In this document: positions 1-7,786 of the stretch, piece by piece
How the letters are laid out: every line of letters begins with the position of its first letter
Numbering within the stretch: the stretch's first letter is position 1
Assembly (NCBI GenBank): GCA_003217735.2
Contig: CP031588.1
Location: forward strand, 1 to 64,000
Reading direction: 5' to 3'
Origin: Marinibacterium anthonyi
GTDB lineage: Bacteria > Pseudomonadota > Alphaproteobacteria > Rhodobacterales > Rhodobacteraceae
Length of the DNA stretch: 64,000 nt
Program-made: the position numbers and the translations under genes
Notes under the pieces: generated by a model
What the model saw: the letters and a program-made list of their open reading frames with translations, nothing else
Told to the model about the DNA's origin: nothing
The model's database searches: none

Positions 1-1086
1 ATGGCCTTCATCCAAGCCACCGCCCCTGATGGGGAGCGGTATCGTGGTTTGTTGTCCGCGGACAACGGCCTGCCCGACCGGCATGTGCTGGTCGATACCA
101 TTCGCAATGCCGCCCCCCGGCTGGGACTTCGCGCGCCCGTCATCGCGACGCTTGACGCGATGCTGTCGTGCCTGCCGCCCAGGCGGTCGCATCACACGGT
201 CTTTGCCTCGAACGCCACGCTGACCTTTCGGCGCAACGGGATCACCGACCGGACATTGCGGCGCCACGTGGCCCTGCTGCAGGAGGCCGGCCTGCTGCGG
301 CGGCACGACAGTCCGAACGGCAAGCGCTACACCCGGCACAGCGCCGTCGAAGGCCGCGCCCTGCGCTTCGGCTTCGACCTGTCGCCCTTGTTCGACCGCC
401 TGCACGAGATCGCATCGATGGCCGCCCAGACCCTGCGCGAGCAGGAGCGGATCGCCTATCTGCGCTGCAAGGTCCGGGCGATCACCGGGGAAATGCTGCG
501 CCTTGATCCGCAAGACGAGGGTGCCCTGGCCGCCCGCACGGCGCTGCGTCGGAAACTGTCGCTTGAGCAGGTTCAGGATCTGCTTGCCTGCCTGCCCGAC
601 AAGGTCACCAAGGCGGAAGGATCGGCCACCGAGGATGACCACACCCCAGAGAGAATGTCCGCCAGCGACGGCCAGAATGTCCGCCACCATCATAGATCAA
701 ATAAAGAACATACTGATAAGGAAAGCGCCCAGCCTGTGGAACAAGTCACGAAACCTGCCAAGGTGACGGTGCCCCAACTTCTGGCCAGTTGCCCCCAGGC
801 TGCGGAATTTTCGCTGAGAGCCATCGAAACGGTAGGAGATGTCATCCAGCATGCCCGAACCCTGGCACCCATGCTGGGGATACGCGACAGCGACGTCATC
901 GCGGCTCAACGGCGGTTCGGGCCTTACGGGGTGGCGTTGACGATCTGGGCGATTGTCGAATTCCACGATCGGATCAAGGTGGTCGGGGCGTATTTCCGGG
1001 CGCTCACCACGGGGGCGAAAAGCGCCGGGTTCGATCCGGGACAGCTGGTCCGGCGGCTTGGCGCGGGTCGCCAATGTACGGCCTGA
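1..1086 (+). CDS. repC: RepC-type plasmid replication initiator
   Basis: Encodes 361 residues resembling RepC, the initiator of repABC plasmids of Alphaproteobacteria. The N-terminal half has the family's winged-helix region (ATLDAMLSCLPPRR, then FASNATLTFRRNGITDRTLRRH and RRHDSPNGKRY, roughly residues 50-110). The C-terminal part, after a polar linker at about 200-250, has the compact domain found at the end of RepC. In the family, RepC binds an origin inside its own gene. The window begins on the ATG, so the usual repA and repB cannot be seen; they may lie upstream or across a circle junction. At 361 residues it is slightly shorter than the roughly 400 usual. A palindrome typical of RepB centromeres lies at codons 17-22 and a second copy 9 bases past the stop. 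Family identification is strong; whether it still drives replication is not known. Confidence 0.88.
   Translation: MAFIQATAPDGERYRGLLSADNGLPDRHVLVDTIRNAAPRLGLRAPVIATLDAMLSCLPPRRSHHTVFASNATLTFRRNGITDRTLRRHVALLQEAGLLRRHDSPNGKRYTRHSAVEGRALRFGFDLSPLFDRLHEIASMAAQTLREQERIAYLRCKVRAITGEMLRLDPQDEGALAARTALRRKLSLEQVQDLLACLPDKVTKAEGSATEDDHTPERMSASDGQNVRHHHRSNKEHTDKESAQPVEQVTKPAKVTVPQLLASCPQAAEFSLRAIETVGDVIQHARTLAPMLGIRDSDVIAAQRRFGPYGVALTIWAIVEFHDRIKVVGAYFRALTTGAKSAGFDPGQLVRRLGAGRQCTA
51..66. repeat. 16-bp perfect palindrome in repC, candidate parS (copy 1)
   Basis: GTTGTCCGCGGACAAC, a perfect 16-bp inverted repeat inside the 5' end of repC. The 14-bp core TTGTCCGCGGACAA recurs at 1095-1110. In repABC plasmids RepB binds short 14-16 bp palindromes of this kind, found in or near the rep genes. 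Role as a partition/incompatibility site is inferred from sequence form and position. Confidence 0.65.
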
Positions 1087-1094
1087 GACGTTGA

Positions 1095-1110
1095 ATTGTC
1101 CGCGGACAAT
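1095..1110. repeat. 16-bp perfect palindrome after repC, candidate parS (copy 2)
   Basis: ATTGTCCGCGGACAAT, a perfect 16-bp palindrome beginning 9 bases after the repC stop and sharing the TTGTCCGCGGACAA core with 51-66. The two copies differ only in the outermost base pair, each keeping its own symmetry, which argues for selection on the palindrome. Candidate RepB-binding centromere. Confidence 0.65.
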
Positions 1111-1495
1111 CTTGCGAAGGGCAGGGGGCCTGGCACTTCGGCTTTGCGTCGGGCCTGCCTTCGGATAGTCTGGGTGAAACAATTATGCGCCTGATTGCCG
1201 ACGTCAGGTCGCATGAGGCGCGGACAGCCTGACATCGCGTATCCAAATTTGGCCAGAACCTGATACACAAACCGCCCCGTTTTATCCTGCCTCATCATGT
1301 CCAATAAGTTTGAACCATCGGGCCTGCACGGACCCCGCGGGTGGCGTCTCATCTGTCGTCGTGACCGGGTGTACCCGCCTGCCCTGCGGGACTCGGTCCG
1401 CGCCCCTTGCGAGGCCCGGTCATTGACCGCAATCATCGAAGAGTCGGTCGGACAGACGCCATGATGTCGCGTAACGGACATCCAGGGAGGCGACG
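1111..1495. other. Non-coding stretch between repC and the scar region
   Basis: No gene with convincing codon use or start signal was found here on either strand. The only clear signal is the palindrome at its left edge. The right end holds an upstream region and a Shine-Dalgarno-like AGGGAGG (1484-1490) for the short groEL-like remnant that follows. Confidence 0.4.
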
Positions 1496-1576
1496 ATGGC
1501 CGACAAGACGTTGTTGTTTCACTCCGGGGTGCGCGACGCACTGCTCAAGGGCGCGCCCCCTGCGGCGGGAGCGTGA
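1496..1576 (+). pseudogene. groEL N-terminal remnant (26 codons)
   Basis: A short frame with a good ribosome site (AGGGAGG, 5 bases before ATG) encodes MADKTLLFHSGVRDALLKGA and then runs into unrelated residues and a stop. The start resembles the N-terminus of accessory chaperonin-60 proteins (pattern K-x-LLF-x-S/D-x-x-R-x-x-x-L-x-G-A). Only about 20 codons of similarity remain out of about 540, so this is a deletion remnant that keeps the original translation start. The stop overlaps the GTG start of the next frame. The identification is by recall of the family pattern on a short peptide and is therefore tentative. Confidence 0.42.
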
Positions 1577-2136
1577 TCCGCATGTCCGAACCATCGCCAA
1601 AGATCACGCCGATCATCCCCCGGGGAAACCAGCTGATCGCAGCGCGGCTGCAGGAATATTCCGACCTCCTGGCCGCCCAGGGCGAAGACGGCTTTCGCGT
1701 CAGGGCCTACGGCACCGCCGCGCACGAGATCGACACCCTGCCCACATCCGTCCGTGCCATCTTTGAAACCGGCGGGACCGCGGCGCTGGTCGACCTGCGC
1801 GGGTTCGGACGCGGGATTGCCGCGGCCAGCGCCGAGCTGCGGACAACCAGGCACCGGCGGCAGCTCGACCGGCTGAAGGGCAGCCTCACGCCCGAGGTGG
1901 TGTTTCGCACGATCCCCGGCATCGGCACGCAGATGGCCAGGCGGCTCGTCGATGTGCTGGAGGTTGAAACCCTCGAAGATCTCGAAACCGCGCTGCGCCT
2001 GGACAAGACCCCGGTGCCCCACTGCGCCCCGGGCAACCGCCTCGCGGAAAACGTGATGGACCCCGTTGATAGCCATCAATGTCCTGACGCCGCATCGATG
2101 CGATCGTCCTGCACCCCTATTCGAAGGAGCCGAGAC
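1573..2136 (+). pseudogene. Truncated helix-hairpin-helix (PolX N-domain-like) gene
   Basis: From GTG 1573 (or ATG 1582) the frame encodes a PolX-type helix-hairpin-helix region: ARLQEYSDLLAAQGEDGFRVRAY, then LVDLRGFGRGIA and FRTIPGIGTQMARRLVD, each a GxGxx(A/I) DNA-backbone-binding hairpin. Recognisable sequence stops near residue 145 (about base 2010), after LEDLETALRLD. The frame then stays open by chance through about 40 residues of non-conserved sequence into the CBS gene. Full-length relatives run about 100 residues further. The likeliest reading is a 3'-deleted gene; a translational fusion to the CBS protein is formally possible because the frame is continuous, but the CBS gene has its own ribosome site. 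Confidence 0.55.
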
Positions 2137-2556
2137 ATGGACGTCTCTGAAGCGATGCATGTTCACGCCGACTGGGCCAGCGCCGATACCCCCGTCAGTG
2201 AAATCGCGATCATGATGATGAAGGATGACATCGGCGCCATACCCGTCGGCAAGGACGACAGGCTGATCGGCATGATCACGGACCGCGACATCGCGCTGCG
2301 GGTCGTCGCGGCGGGGCTGGATCCGAAAAAAACCACGGCCGAGCAGGTCATGACCAGGGGGATCGTCTTCTGCCGCACCTCGGAAACGCTCGAAGACGCC
2401 ATCCACCTGATGGATCAGAAGAAGATCCGGCGGCTGCCGGTGCTCGACAAGGACAAGCGGCTGGTGGGCATGCTCAGCCTGGGCGATATCGCACATTCGA
2501 CCAACCGCGAGCTGTCCGGCGAACTGCTGCACGCCATCGCCGATCACCATAAATGA
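2137..2556 (+). CDS. CBS-domain pair protein
   Basis: A 139-residue protein made almost entirely of two CBS motifs: residues about 8-65 (TPVSEIAIMMMKDDIGAIPV, then LIGMITDRDIALRVVA) and about 75-128 (TLEDAIHLMDQKKIRRLPVLD, then LVGMLSLGDIA). Stand-alone CBS pairs bind adenine nucleotides and act as small energy or stress sensors. The start chosen is ATG 2137, which has AAGGAG 9 bases upstream; the same frame continues upstream into a truncated gene, so a longer annotation would be an artefact. In many Proteobacteria such proteins travel with accessory Lon, Hsp20 and chaperonin genes, relatives of which lie at 48-51 kb and in the scar just upstream. Confidence 0.82.
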   Translation: MDVSEAMHVHADWASADTPVSEIAIMMMKDDIGAIPVGKDDRLIGMITDRDIALRVVAAGLDPKKTTAEQVMTRGIVFCRTSETLEDAIHLMDQKKIRRLPVLDKDKRLVGMLSLGDIAHSTNRELSGELLHAIADHHK

Positions 2557-2684
2557 ACCAGCTCCGCGCGCCCCGACACCGCCGGTGACAAGACAAAGCC
2601 GGTTTCGCCGGGATCCGGGGGCAGCCGGGTCTCACGCTCACTTAAACCTTGCAATTCCTCCATCACGTGGAATATTTGCAAGGT

Positions 2685-3848
2685 ATGTACACCAGAACCA
2701 CCATAAACGCCGTCCTGCCCGCCCTAGACCAGCAGGCCGCCGTCGTCCTCCTTGGTCCGCGTCAGGTCGGCAAGACCACCCTCGCCCTCGACATCGCCAA
2801 AGAACGCCCGTCGGTCTATCTGGACCTCGAGCGCGAGGCGGACCGCCAGGTTCTGGCCGAACCCGATCTCTATCTCGACGAACAGGCCGGCCGGCTGGTC
2901 ATCCTCGACGAAGTCCAGCAAATGCCGGGCCTCTTCAAGACCCTGCGCGGACAGATCGACCGGCGCAGGCGCCAGGGGTTCCGTACCGGGCAGTTCCTGC
3001 TGCTTGGCTCGGCGTCGAATGTTCTTCTCCACCAATCGGCCGAATCCCTGGCCGGCCGGGTACGCTATATCGAAATGCCGCCTCTGCTTCTGGACGAGGT
3101 CGGACAGGATGGGTTGAACGATCTCTGGCTGCGCGGCGGCTTTCCCGACAGTTTCCAGGCCGAAAGCGATCGCGCCAGCATGGCGTGGCGCGAAGACTTC
3201 ATGCGCACCTATCTCGAACGCGACATCCCTGCCCTCGGCCCCCGCATTCCCGCAACGACGCTGCGCCGGTTCTGGACCATGCTGGCCCATGCGCAGGGCG
3301 GGCTTCTGAACGCCGCCATGCTCGCCAAAAGCCTTGGCGTCTCGGGGCAGACCGTGGGCCGCTACCTCGACCTGCTCGTCGACCTCATGCTGGTCCGCCG
3401 CCTGCCCCCCTGGCACGAAAACGCCGGCAAACGCCTGGTCAAATCGCCCAAGGTCTATGTCCGCGACAGCGGCCTGGTGCATGCCCTGCTTGGCCTCGGC
3501 ACGCTGGAAACCCTTCTCGGCCATCCCGTCGTCGGCGGCAGCTGGGAAGGCCTGTGCATCGAAACCCTGATCGCCGCGGCCCCTGCCGGAACCGAAGCCT
3601 TCTTCTATCGCACCTCCGCCGGGGCCGAACTGGACCTTGTCCTGCGCATCCCCGGCCACGGCATCTGGGCGATCGAGGTCAAGCGCACGACCGCCCCCAA
3701 GGTGTCGCGCGGCTTCCACCTTGCGGTCGACGACATCCAGGCCGACCACCGGATCCTGGTGTACGCGGGCGACCGCGAGGTCCCACTGCGCGACGGGCTG
3801 CGCGCGATCCCCCTGGCGGCGGCCATCGCACGGCTGCGCGGGCTCTGA
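2685..3848 (+). CDS. AAA-type ATPase, DUF4143 family
   Basis: About 387 residues. Near the N-terminus is a P-loop (LLGPRQVGKTTLA) followed by a Walker B-like LVILDEVQQMP. The C-terminal half has the winged-helix and nuclease-like DUF4143 fold with the characteristic VYVRDSGLVHALLGL and a late AELDLVL...AIEVKRT motif, which resembles the D-x(n)-E-x-K core of restriction-like nucleases. These proteins are widespread on mobile elements and their cellular role is not settled. Start is uncertain: TTG 2649 is in frame and neither site has good Shine-Dalgarno spacing; ATG 2685 matches the usual MY-x-R-x beginning. It ends 17 bases before a 16-bp palindrome and converges on the initiator gene. Confidence 0.8.
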   Translation: MYTRTTINAVLPALDQQAAVVLLGPRQVGKTTLALDIAKERPSVYLDLEREADRQVLAEPDLYLDEQAGRLVILDEVQQMPGLFKTLRGQIDRRRRQGFRTGQFLLLGSASNVLLHQSAESLAGRVRYIEMPPLLLDEVGQDGLNDLWLRGGFPDSFQAESDRASMAWREDFMRTYLERDIPALGPRIPATTLRRFWTMLAHAQGGLLNAAMLAKSLGVSGQTVGRYLDLLVDLMLVRRLPPWHENAGKRLVKSPKVYVRDSGLVHALLGLGTLETLLGHPVVGGSWEGLCIETLIAAAPAGTEAFFYRTSAGAELDLVLRIPGHGIWAIEVKRTTAPKVSRGFHLAVDDIQADHRILVYAGDREVPLRDGLRAIPLAAAIARLRGL

Positions 3849-3864
3849 CACTTGCTCACCCTGG

Positions 3865-3880
3865 ATTGCCAATTGGCAAT
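3865..3880. repeat. 16-bp perfect palindrome, left copy, candidate parS of the second replicon
   Basis: ATTGCCAATTGGCAAT, a perfect palindrome just downstream of the minus-strand initiator gene. An identical copy lies at 7787-7802 directly after parB, so the two bracket the rep-parAB module. Similarity continues outside the palindrome (ATATCAAGGAAACT here, TTTCTTGAAAAACT there). Likely ParB binding sites, by position and symmetry. Confidence 0.65.
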
Positions 3881-3914
3881 ATCAAGGAAACTGGTTCTTT
3901 TTCAGAGGCTTGCC

Positions 3915-4955
3915 TCAGATCGGATTGGCTTCGGCGTATTTCCGGAAGAAGGCAAGAAACGCGCGGTCCGGATCGGCGGGCTGCTCCAGGTTCGCCGACC
4001 AGCTGCGCCATTCCCCTTCCACGAAATAGATATCGTATCCCGGGTGGCGCAACCGCGCGGTTTCATAGGTCGTGGTCTGCAACGCCGGCCCCTTCCGGTC
4101 CAGCCAGGCCGGGCGCGTCCGCGCCCCCTGCCCTTGCGCGCCCGCCGGCACCGGCTCCTCGGCCGTCCCTTCGGCCCGCGCCCGGCGCCCGACCGACGCA
4201 TACTGCAACGCGCGCTCCACCTTGCCCGTCGCCTCGCCATCCTTGCGCCACCAGCGCAATTCCACATGCGTCACGCTGCGCCCGGTCTTGATCGGATGGA
4301 TCTCGACCATGTAATCCGACAGCGCCGACACCTCGGCCACCGCCGGATCAAGCGCACGCATCCGCAGGTTCGACCACGTGGTCAGCTTGCCCTTGGGCAC
4401 CCCAAGCACGCCGCGCAACGCGTCCAGGCTGAACTTTTCGGACGACCGCCAGCGCAGGTTCCCGCGCTTCTGCACCATCTCGTAGAGCGTCAGCGCATAT
4501 TTCGAACTCAGCGCGAACATCACCTCGCGCTGCAGCCGGGCGAACACCGTGGAATTCGAGATGATCTTGCGCAGGCGCGGCGGGATCTCGTATTCGAACA
4601 GACCGTCGGCGCGCGCCATCTCGACGTTGCCGCCCAGCAGCTGCGCCCGTTCCACCGCCGGCTGACCATCCCAAACCGCCTCGACCTTGACGATGGCCGA
4701 CATCAGCCGCTCGATGCTTTCGCCCACCCGGTCGTTGGAATTGTGCGACCCGCGCAGGTCGGCCTTGGCAATGACATGCATCACCGGCTTGTCGATCGCA
4801 TCCCAGGCGTTTTCCAGCAGCTGGTTGTAAATCCGCCGGTCGGTCAGCGTCAGCGGTGTCACTTCCACGAGGTCCACCAACTCCCCCGGTTTGACAAGGG
4901 AATCCTGGCTGGGACGCGCGTCCAGAGTGCGGTATCCTGTTTTCGGTTTGGCCAT
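3915..4955 (-). CDS. Rep_3-like plasmid replication initiator
   Basis: A 346-residue initiator. The N-terminal half has LTLTDRRIYNQLLENAWD and LFEYEIPPRLRKIISNS; the centre has the family signature FALSSKYALTLYEMVQKR followed by a winged-helix segment (FSLDALRGVLGVP, then RALDPAVAEVSALSDYMVEI). This resembles iteron-binding Rep_3/RepB-type initiators, which bind direct repeats and melt a neighbouring AT-rich stretch. The iterons lie directly upstream (5047-5257), and a TTAC-N4-GTAA inverted pair close to the start could be an autoregulatory operator. The residues after about 245 are poorly conserved. It is divergent from parA with the origin between them. Start ATG 4955. Confidence 0.83.
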   Translation of the reverse strand: MAKPKTGYRTLDARPSQDSLVKPGELVDLVEVTPLTLTDRRIYNQLLENAWDAIDKPVMHVIAKADLRGSHNSNDRVGESIERLMSAIVKVEAVWDGQPAVERAQLLGGNVEMARADGLFEYEIPPRLRKIISNSTVFARLQREVMFALSSKYALTLYEMVQKRGNLRWRSSEKFSLDALRGVLGVPKGKLTTWSNLRMRALDPAVAEVSALSDYMVEIHPIKTGRSVTHVELRWWRKDGEATGKVERALQYASVGRRARAEGTAEEPVPAGAQGQGARTRPAWLDRKGPALQTTTYETARLRHPGYDIYFVEGEWRSWSANLEQPADPDRAFLAFFRKYAEANPI

Positions 4956-4983
4956 GGCCCTGCTCGGCGGCTACACGGTTCTC

Positions 4984-4995
4984 TTACTTTTGTAA
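4984..4995. promoter_or_regulatory. Inverted iteron half-sites (TTAC-N4-GTAA), candidate initiator operator
   Basis: TTACTTTTGTAA lies about 30 bases upstream of the initiator start. Its GTAA arm matches the GTAAG end of the origin iterons, and another GTAAG follows shortly after. Iteron plasmids commonly autoregulate the initiator through an inverted copy of the iteron core near its promoter; that role is inferred here. Confidence 0.4.
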
Positions 4996-5046
4996 CGCGC
5001 CGCATGTAAGCTGACAAGCACCCCTGTCTCGGTCTGCCCCGGGGCG

Positions 5047-5257
5047 CCACCCGAAAAGTAAGTTTCGCGACTCGGGTCAGTTCAAATCAGGACTCCGATC
5101 CGCCTGCATTTCAAGGGAAAAAATGCCCCCCTGTCCAAGGCTTGCAAGGCCATCCCCAAAAGTAAGTCCAGGGCCACCCGGAAGGTAAGGAAAAGCCACC
5201 CGATCCGTAAGGACCACCATCCCCATCTGTAAGGGCAACCATCCCGATAAGTAACGG
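5047..5257. repeat. Iteron array (replication origin)
   Basis: Direct repeats of the form CCAYCCCxxxxxGTAAGG: 5047 (CCACCCGAAAAGTAAG), 5150 (CCATCCCCAAAAGTAAG), 5174 (CCACCCGGAAGGTAAGG), 5196 (CCACCCGATCCGTAAGG), 5217 (CCATCCCCATCTGTAAGG) and 5239 (CCATCCCGATAAGTAACGG). The last five are spaced 24, 22, 21 and 22 bases, about two helical turns, as expected for initiators bound on one face. The first is isolated. The array lies between the divergent initiator and parA and is followed by AT-rich DNA. Confidence 0.82.
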
Positions 5258-5350
5258 CATTCAGAAGTTTTGAAAATAAATCAACAGCTTGGGCCAGAAG
5301 AACACAAGAACTGAGAATCTAGAATGAAGGGGTTTTTCCTTCGGATTTTT
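5258..5350. other. AT-rich stretch beside the iterons, candidate unwinding element
   Basis: Immediately after the last iteron the sequence becomes markedly AT-rich (for example TTTTGAAAATAAATCAAC near 5268-5285), unusual in this GC-rich window. It also holds a small hairpin (GAAGG/CCTTC at about 5324-5340). Position fits a duplex-unwinding element. No clear DnaA box was seen. The remaining bases to 5580 hold the parA leader and no gene that I can support. Confidence 0.5.
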
Positions 5351-5580
5351 GGGTTTTCGGGGGCCTCTGGCCAGCATCGGCGCCAAACTGCTACAATCCG
5401 GGTGTCGTGGCAGGCGTAGCGGCCATCCAATTCCGAACCCTGGCCCCATGTCCTTCATCTTCCGAAATCTGGGCAGCCATACCGCAACTTTCGGTTTTTT
5501 TCTTGCATCGCCCAAATATTCGCACTTGAGACAGATCACCGCCCCCTGCATTCTGAACCCAACATATCAAAGAGGCAGTC

Positions 5581-6783
5581 ATGGCAGAACCCGAGGATTA
5601 CCCGGTCACGCTCGACGAGATCGACCAGCTGGCGCTGCGCGCCGACACGGTCATCACCCGCCTGCGCGAACGGGTCTTCGCACCCGGCAGCCAGAAGCGG
5701 CTGGAACTGACCTTCAATGTCAGAACCGCGGCCGAGATGGTGGGCCGCACCGAAAAGGCGATCCGCGACGCCGAGGCGGACGGGCGATTGCCGGAGCCGA
5801 ACAAGGATCCCGAAACCGGGCGGCGCCAGGGCTATTCGCTGGCCGAGGTGAACCGGATGCGCGAGGTCTTCGGTACACTGCCCCGGCGTGGCGAAAACGA
5901 TCCGGCGACGGTGCTGGCGATCCAGAACTTCAAGGGCGGCGTCGGTAAATCGACCATGGTGGTGCACCTGGCGCAGTACCTGGCACTGAAGGGCTACCGG
6001 GTGTGTGTCATCGATTGCGACAGCCAGGGATCGACGACCTCGATCTTCGGGCTGAACCCGGACGTGGATGTCGACGAGGACGAGGACACGCTTTATCCGT
6101 TCTTCCGGCACGGCGGGCCGGCCAGCCTGCATTACGCGCTGCGGGCGACCTATTGGCCGGGGATCGCGATGATCCCGGCGAACCTGGGGCTTTACGACGC
6201 CGAATATGAATTCGCCGCGCGGATGCTGCAGGAACAAAGCTTTGTGCTGGACCGGTTGCGCCAGGGGGTGGAGACGATATCCGACCAGTTCGACGTGATC
6301 CTTCTGGATCCGCCGCCGGCGCTGGGGATGATCTCGCTGTCGGTGCTGCGCGCGGCGAATGCGCTGATCATCCCGGCGCCGCCGAACAATATCGATTTCG
6401 GATCGACCGCGCATTTCCTGAAAATGATGGGCGCGACGTTGAACGAACTGGCCGAACATGGCGGTGCTCGTGGTTATCATTTCGTAAAGATTCTTGCGAC
6501 CAAGATGAATGATCAGAAGAGCGCGCATCTGGCGATCAAGCGGGTGATGGAGGCGGTCTTTCCGCACGACATGCTGCAATCGGTGCTGAAGGATTCGGCC
6601 GAGATCGACAACGCGACGGCGAACCTGATGAGCGTTTACGAAATTTCCGGCCCGGCCACACGGACCGAAACGCACAAGCGCTGCCGCGTGTACCTGGACG
6701 CCGTCGGGCGCGAGGTGGAGACATTGATCCGCAAGACATGGCCCAGCCATCACGCGGACCTGAGGAAGGAGGGAATCCTGTGA
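5581..6783 (+). CDS. parA: ParA-type plasmid partition ATPase
   Basis: A 400-residue type Ia ParA. An N-terminal DNA-binding region (residues about 45-95, FNVRTAAEMVGRTEKAIRDA, MerR/HTH-like) precedes the deviant Walker A motif KGGVGKS at 118-124. The A' motif VCVIDCDSQGS and the Walker B region FDVILLDPPPALG follow. Such proteins move plasmid copies over the nucleoid together with ParB-parS and usually repress their own promoter through the N-terminal helix-turn-helix. Start ATG 5581 has AAAGAGG 6 bases upstream. It overlaps parB by 4 bases (GTGA), indicating coupled translation. Divergent from the initiator gene across the iteron origin. Confidence 0.93.
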   Translation: MAEPEDYPVTLDEIDQLALRADTVITRLRERVFAPGSQKRLELTFNVRTAAEMVGRTEKAIRDAEADGRLPEPNKDPETGRRQGYSLAEVNRMREVFGTLPRRGENDPATVLAIQNFKGGVGKSTMVVHLAQYLALKGYRVCVIDCDSQGSTTSIFGLNPDVDVDEDEDTLYPFFRHGGPASLHYALRATYWPGIAMIPANLGLYDAEYEFAARMLQEQSFVLDRLRQGVETISDQFDVILLDPPPALGMISLSVLRAANALIIPAPPNNIDFGSTAHFLKMMGATLNELAEHGGARGYHFVKILATKMNDQKSAHLAIKRVMEAVFPHDMLQSVLKDSAEIDNATANLMSVYEISGPATRTETHKRCRVYLDAVGREVETLIRKTWPSHHADLRKEGIL

Positions 6784-7772
6784 GCAAGCGACACGATGCC
6801 GTTTTCGACGACGTGCTGGCCGGACTGGGCCAGCAGGACACCAGCGGGCGCGACCGCTCGGGCACGCGGTTCCTGAAACGTCAGAACAGCATGGCCGAAC
6901 AGGCCGGGGGCGGGCGGCAGGAGAAGATCCTGCGCCTGGTCGACCCGGCCGATTGCGTGATGTGGGAGCGGCACAACCGGGCCTATGACCTGCTGAGCGA
7001 GGAGAATTGCCGCGACCTGATCGACGGGATCCTGAGCCAGGGGCAGCAGGAGTTTCCGGCGGTGGTCCGGCGGCTGCGCCCGTCGCATGAAGGGGAGGGG
7101 CCTGAGTTCGAGGTGATCTGCGGCGCCCGGCGTCACTTTGCCATCAGCTGGCTGCGCGCCAACAACTACCCGCAGTTCCGTTACCTGATCGAAGAACGGC
7201 TGATGACGGACGAGGAGGCCTTTCGCCTTGCCGATATCGAGAACCGTGATCGCGAGGATATTTCGGATTTCGAGCGCGCGCGTGACTACGCGCGGGCGGT
7301 GGACGCCTATTACCAGGGCAAGCAGAAGCTGATGGCGGAGCGGCTGCAGGTCTCGCCCGCGTGGCTGTCGCGCTACCTGCAACTGGCGCGGCTGGATCCG
7401 CGCGTCGTCGCGGCTTTCCCGTCGCTGCGGGACGTCAAGGAATTGCACGCGCGCCAGCTCAAGCCGCTGATGGCGTCCTCGGGCGGGGCCGAGGCGATCC
7501 TGGCGGAAGCGGACCGCGTCGCGGCCGAAAGGGCAGGGGGCGCCGAGATCGCGGTGCCGGCGGTGCTGACCCGGCTGAAGCAGGCGGCGCAGCCTCCGAA
7601 GGAGCGCAAGGCCGCGGACAGGATCTTTCGCCGCCACCCCGAGGAGCGCGGTGTGCAGATGCGCAAGAAGGGCAGCCGGGTCCAGCTGGAGTTCGAGGCC
7701 AACCTGGACGAGAAGGAGCTGCGGAATGCGCTGGATCAGTTCCTGCGGGCGCGCAAGGATGGGAAGCTGTAG
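6780..7772 (+). CDS. parB: ParB-type centromere-binding protein
   Basis: A 330-residue ParB. The N-terminal half carries the ParB/Srx nuclease-like fold with FEVICGARRHFAISWLRANNYP (the GxRR box, about residues 115-135) and FRLADIENRDREDISDFERARDY. A central helix-turn-helix (QKLMAERLQVSPAWLSRYLQ) recognises the centromere. The GTG start at 6780 is chosen because it overlaps the parA stop and has AGGAAGGAGGG upstream; an in-frame ATG at 6738 lies inside parA and lacks a ribosome site. Fifteen bases after the stop is a 16-bp palindrome identical to one beyond the initiator, the best candidate for its binding site. Confidence 0.92.
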   Translation: MSKRHDAVFDDVLAGLGQQDTSGRDRSGTRFLKRQNSMAEQAGGGRQEKILRLVDPADCVMWERHNRAYDLLSEENCRDLIDGILSQGQQEFPAVVRRLRPSHEGEGPEFEVICGARRHFAISWLRANNYPQFRYLIEERLMTDEEAFRLADIENRDREDISDFERARDYARAVDAYYQGKQKLMAERLQVSPAWLSRYLQLARLDPRVVAAFPSLRDVKELHARQLKPLMASSGGAEAILAEADRVAAERAGGAEIAVPAVLTRLKQAAQPPKERKAADRIFRRHPEERGVQMRKKGSRVQLEFEANLDEKELRNALDQFLRARKDGKL

Positions 7773-7786
7773 GTCGGGGGATGGAA

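Noticed and set aside
2585-4291. Long plus-strand frame across the ATPase and the initiator
   Set aside because: Arg/Pro-rich sequence with no domain; overlaps two real genes.
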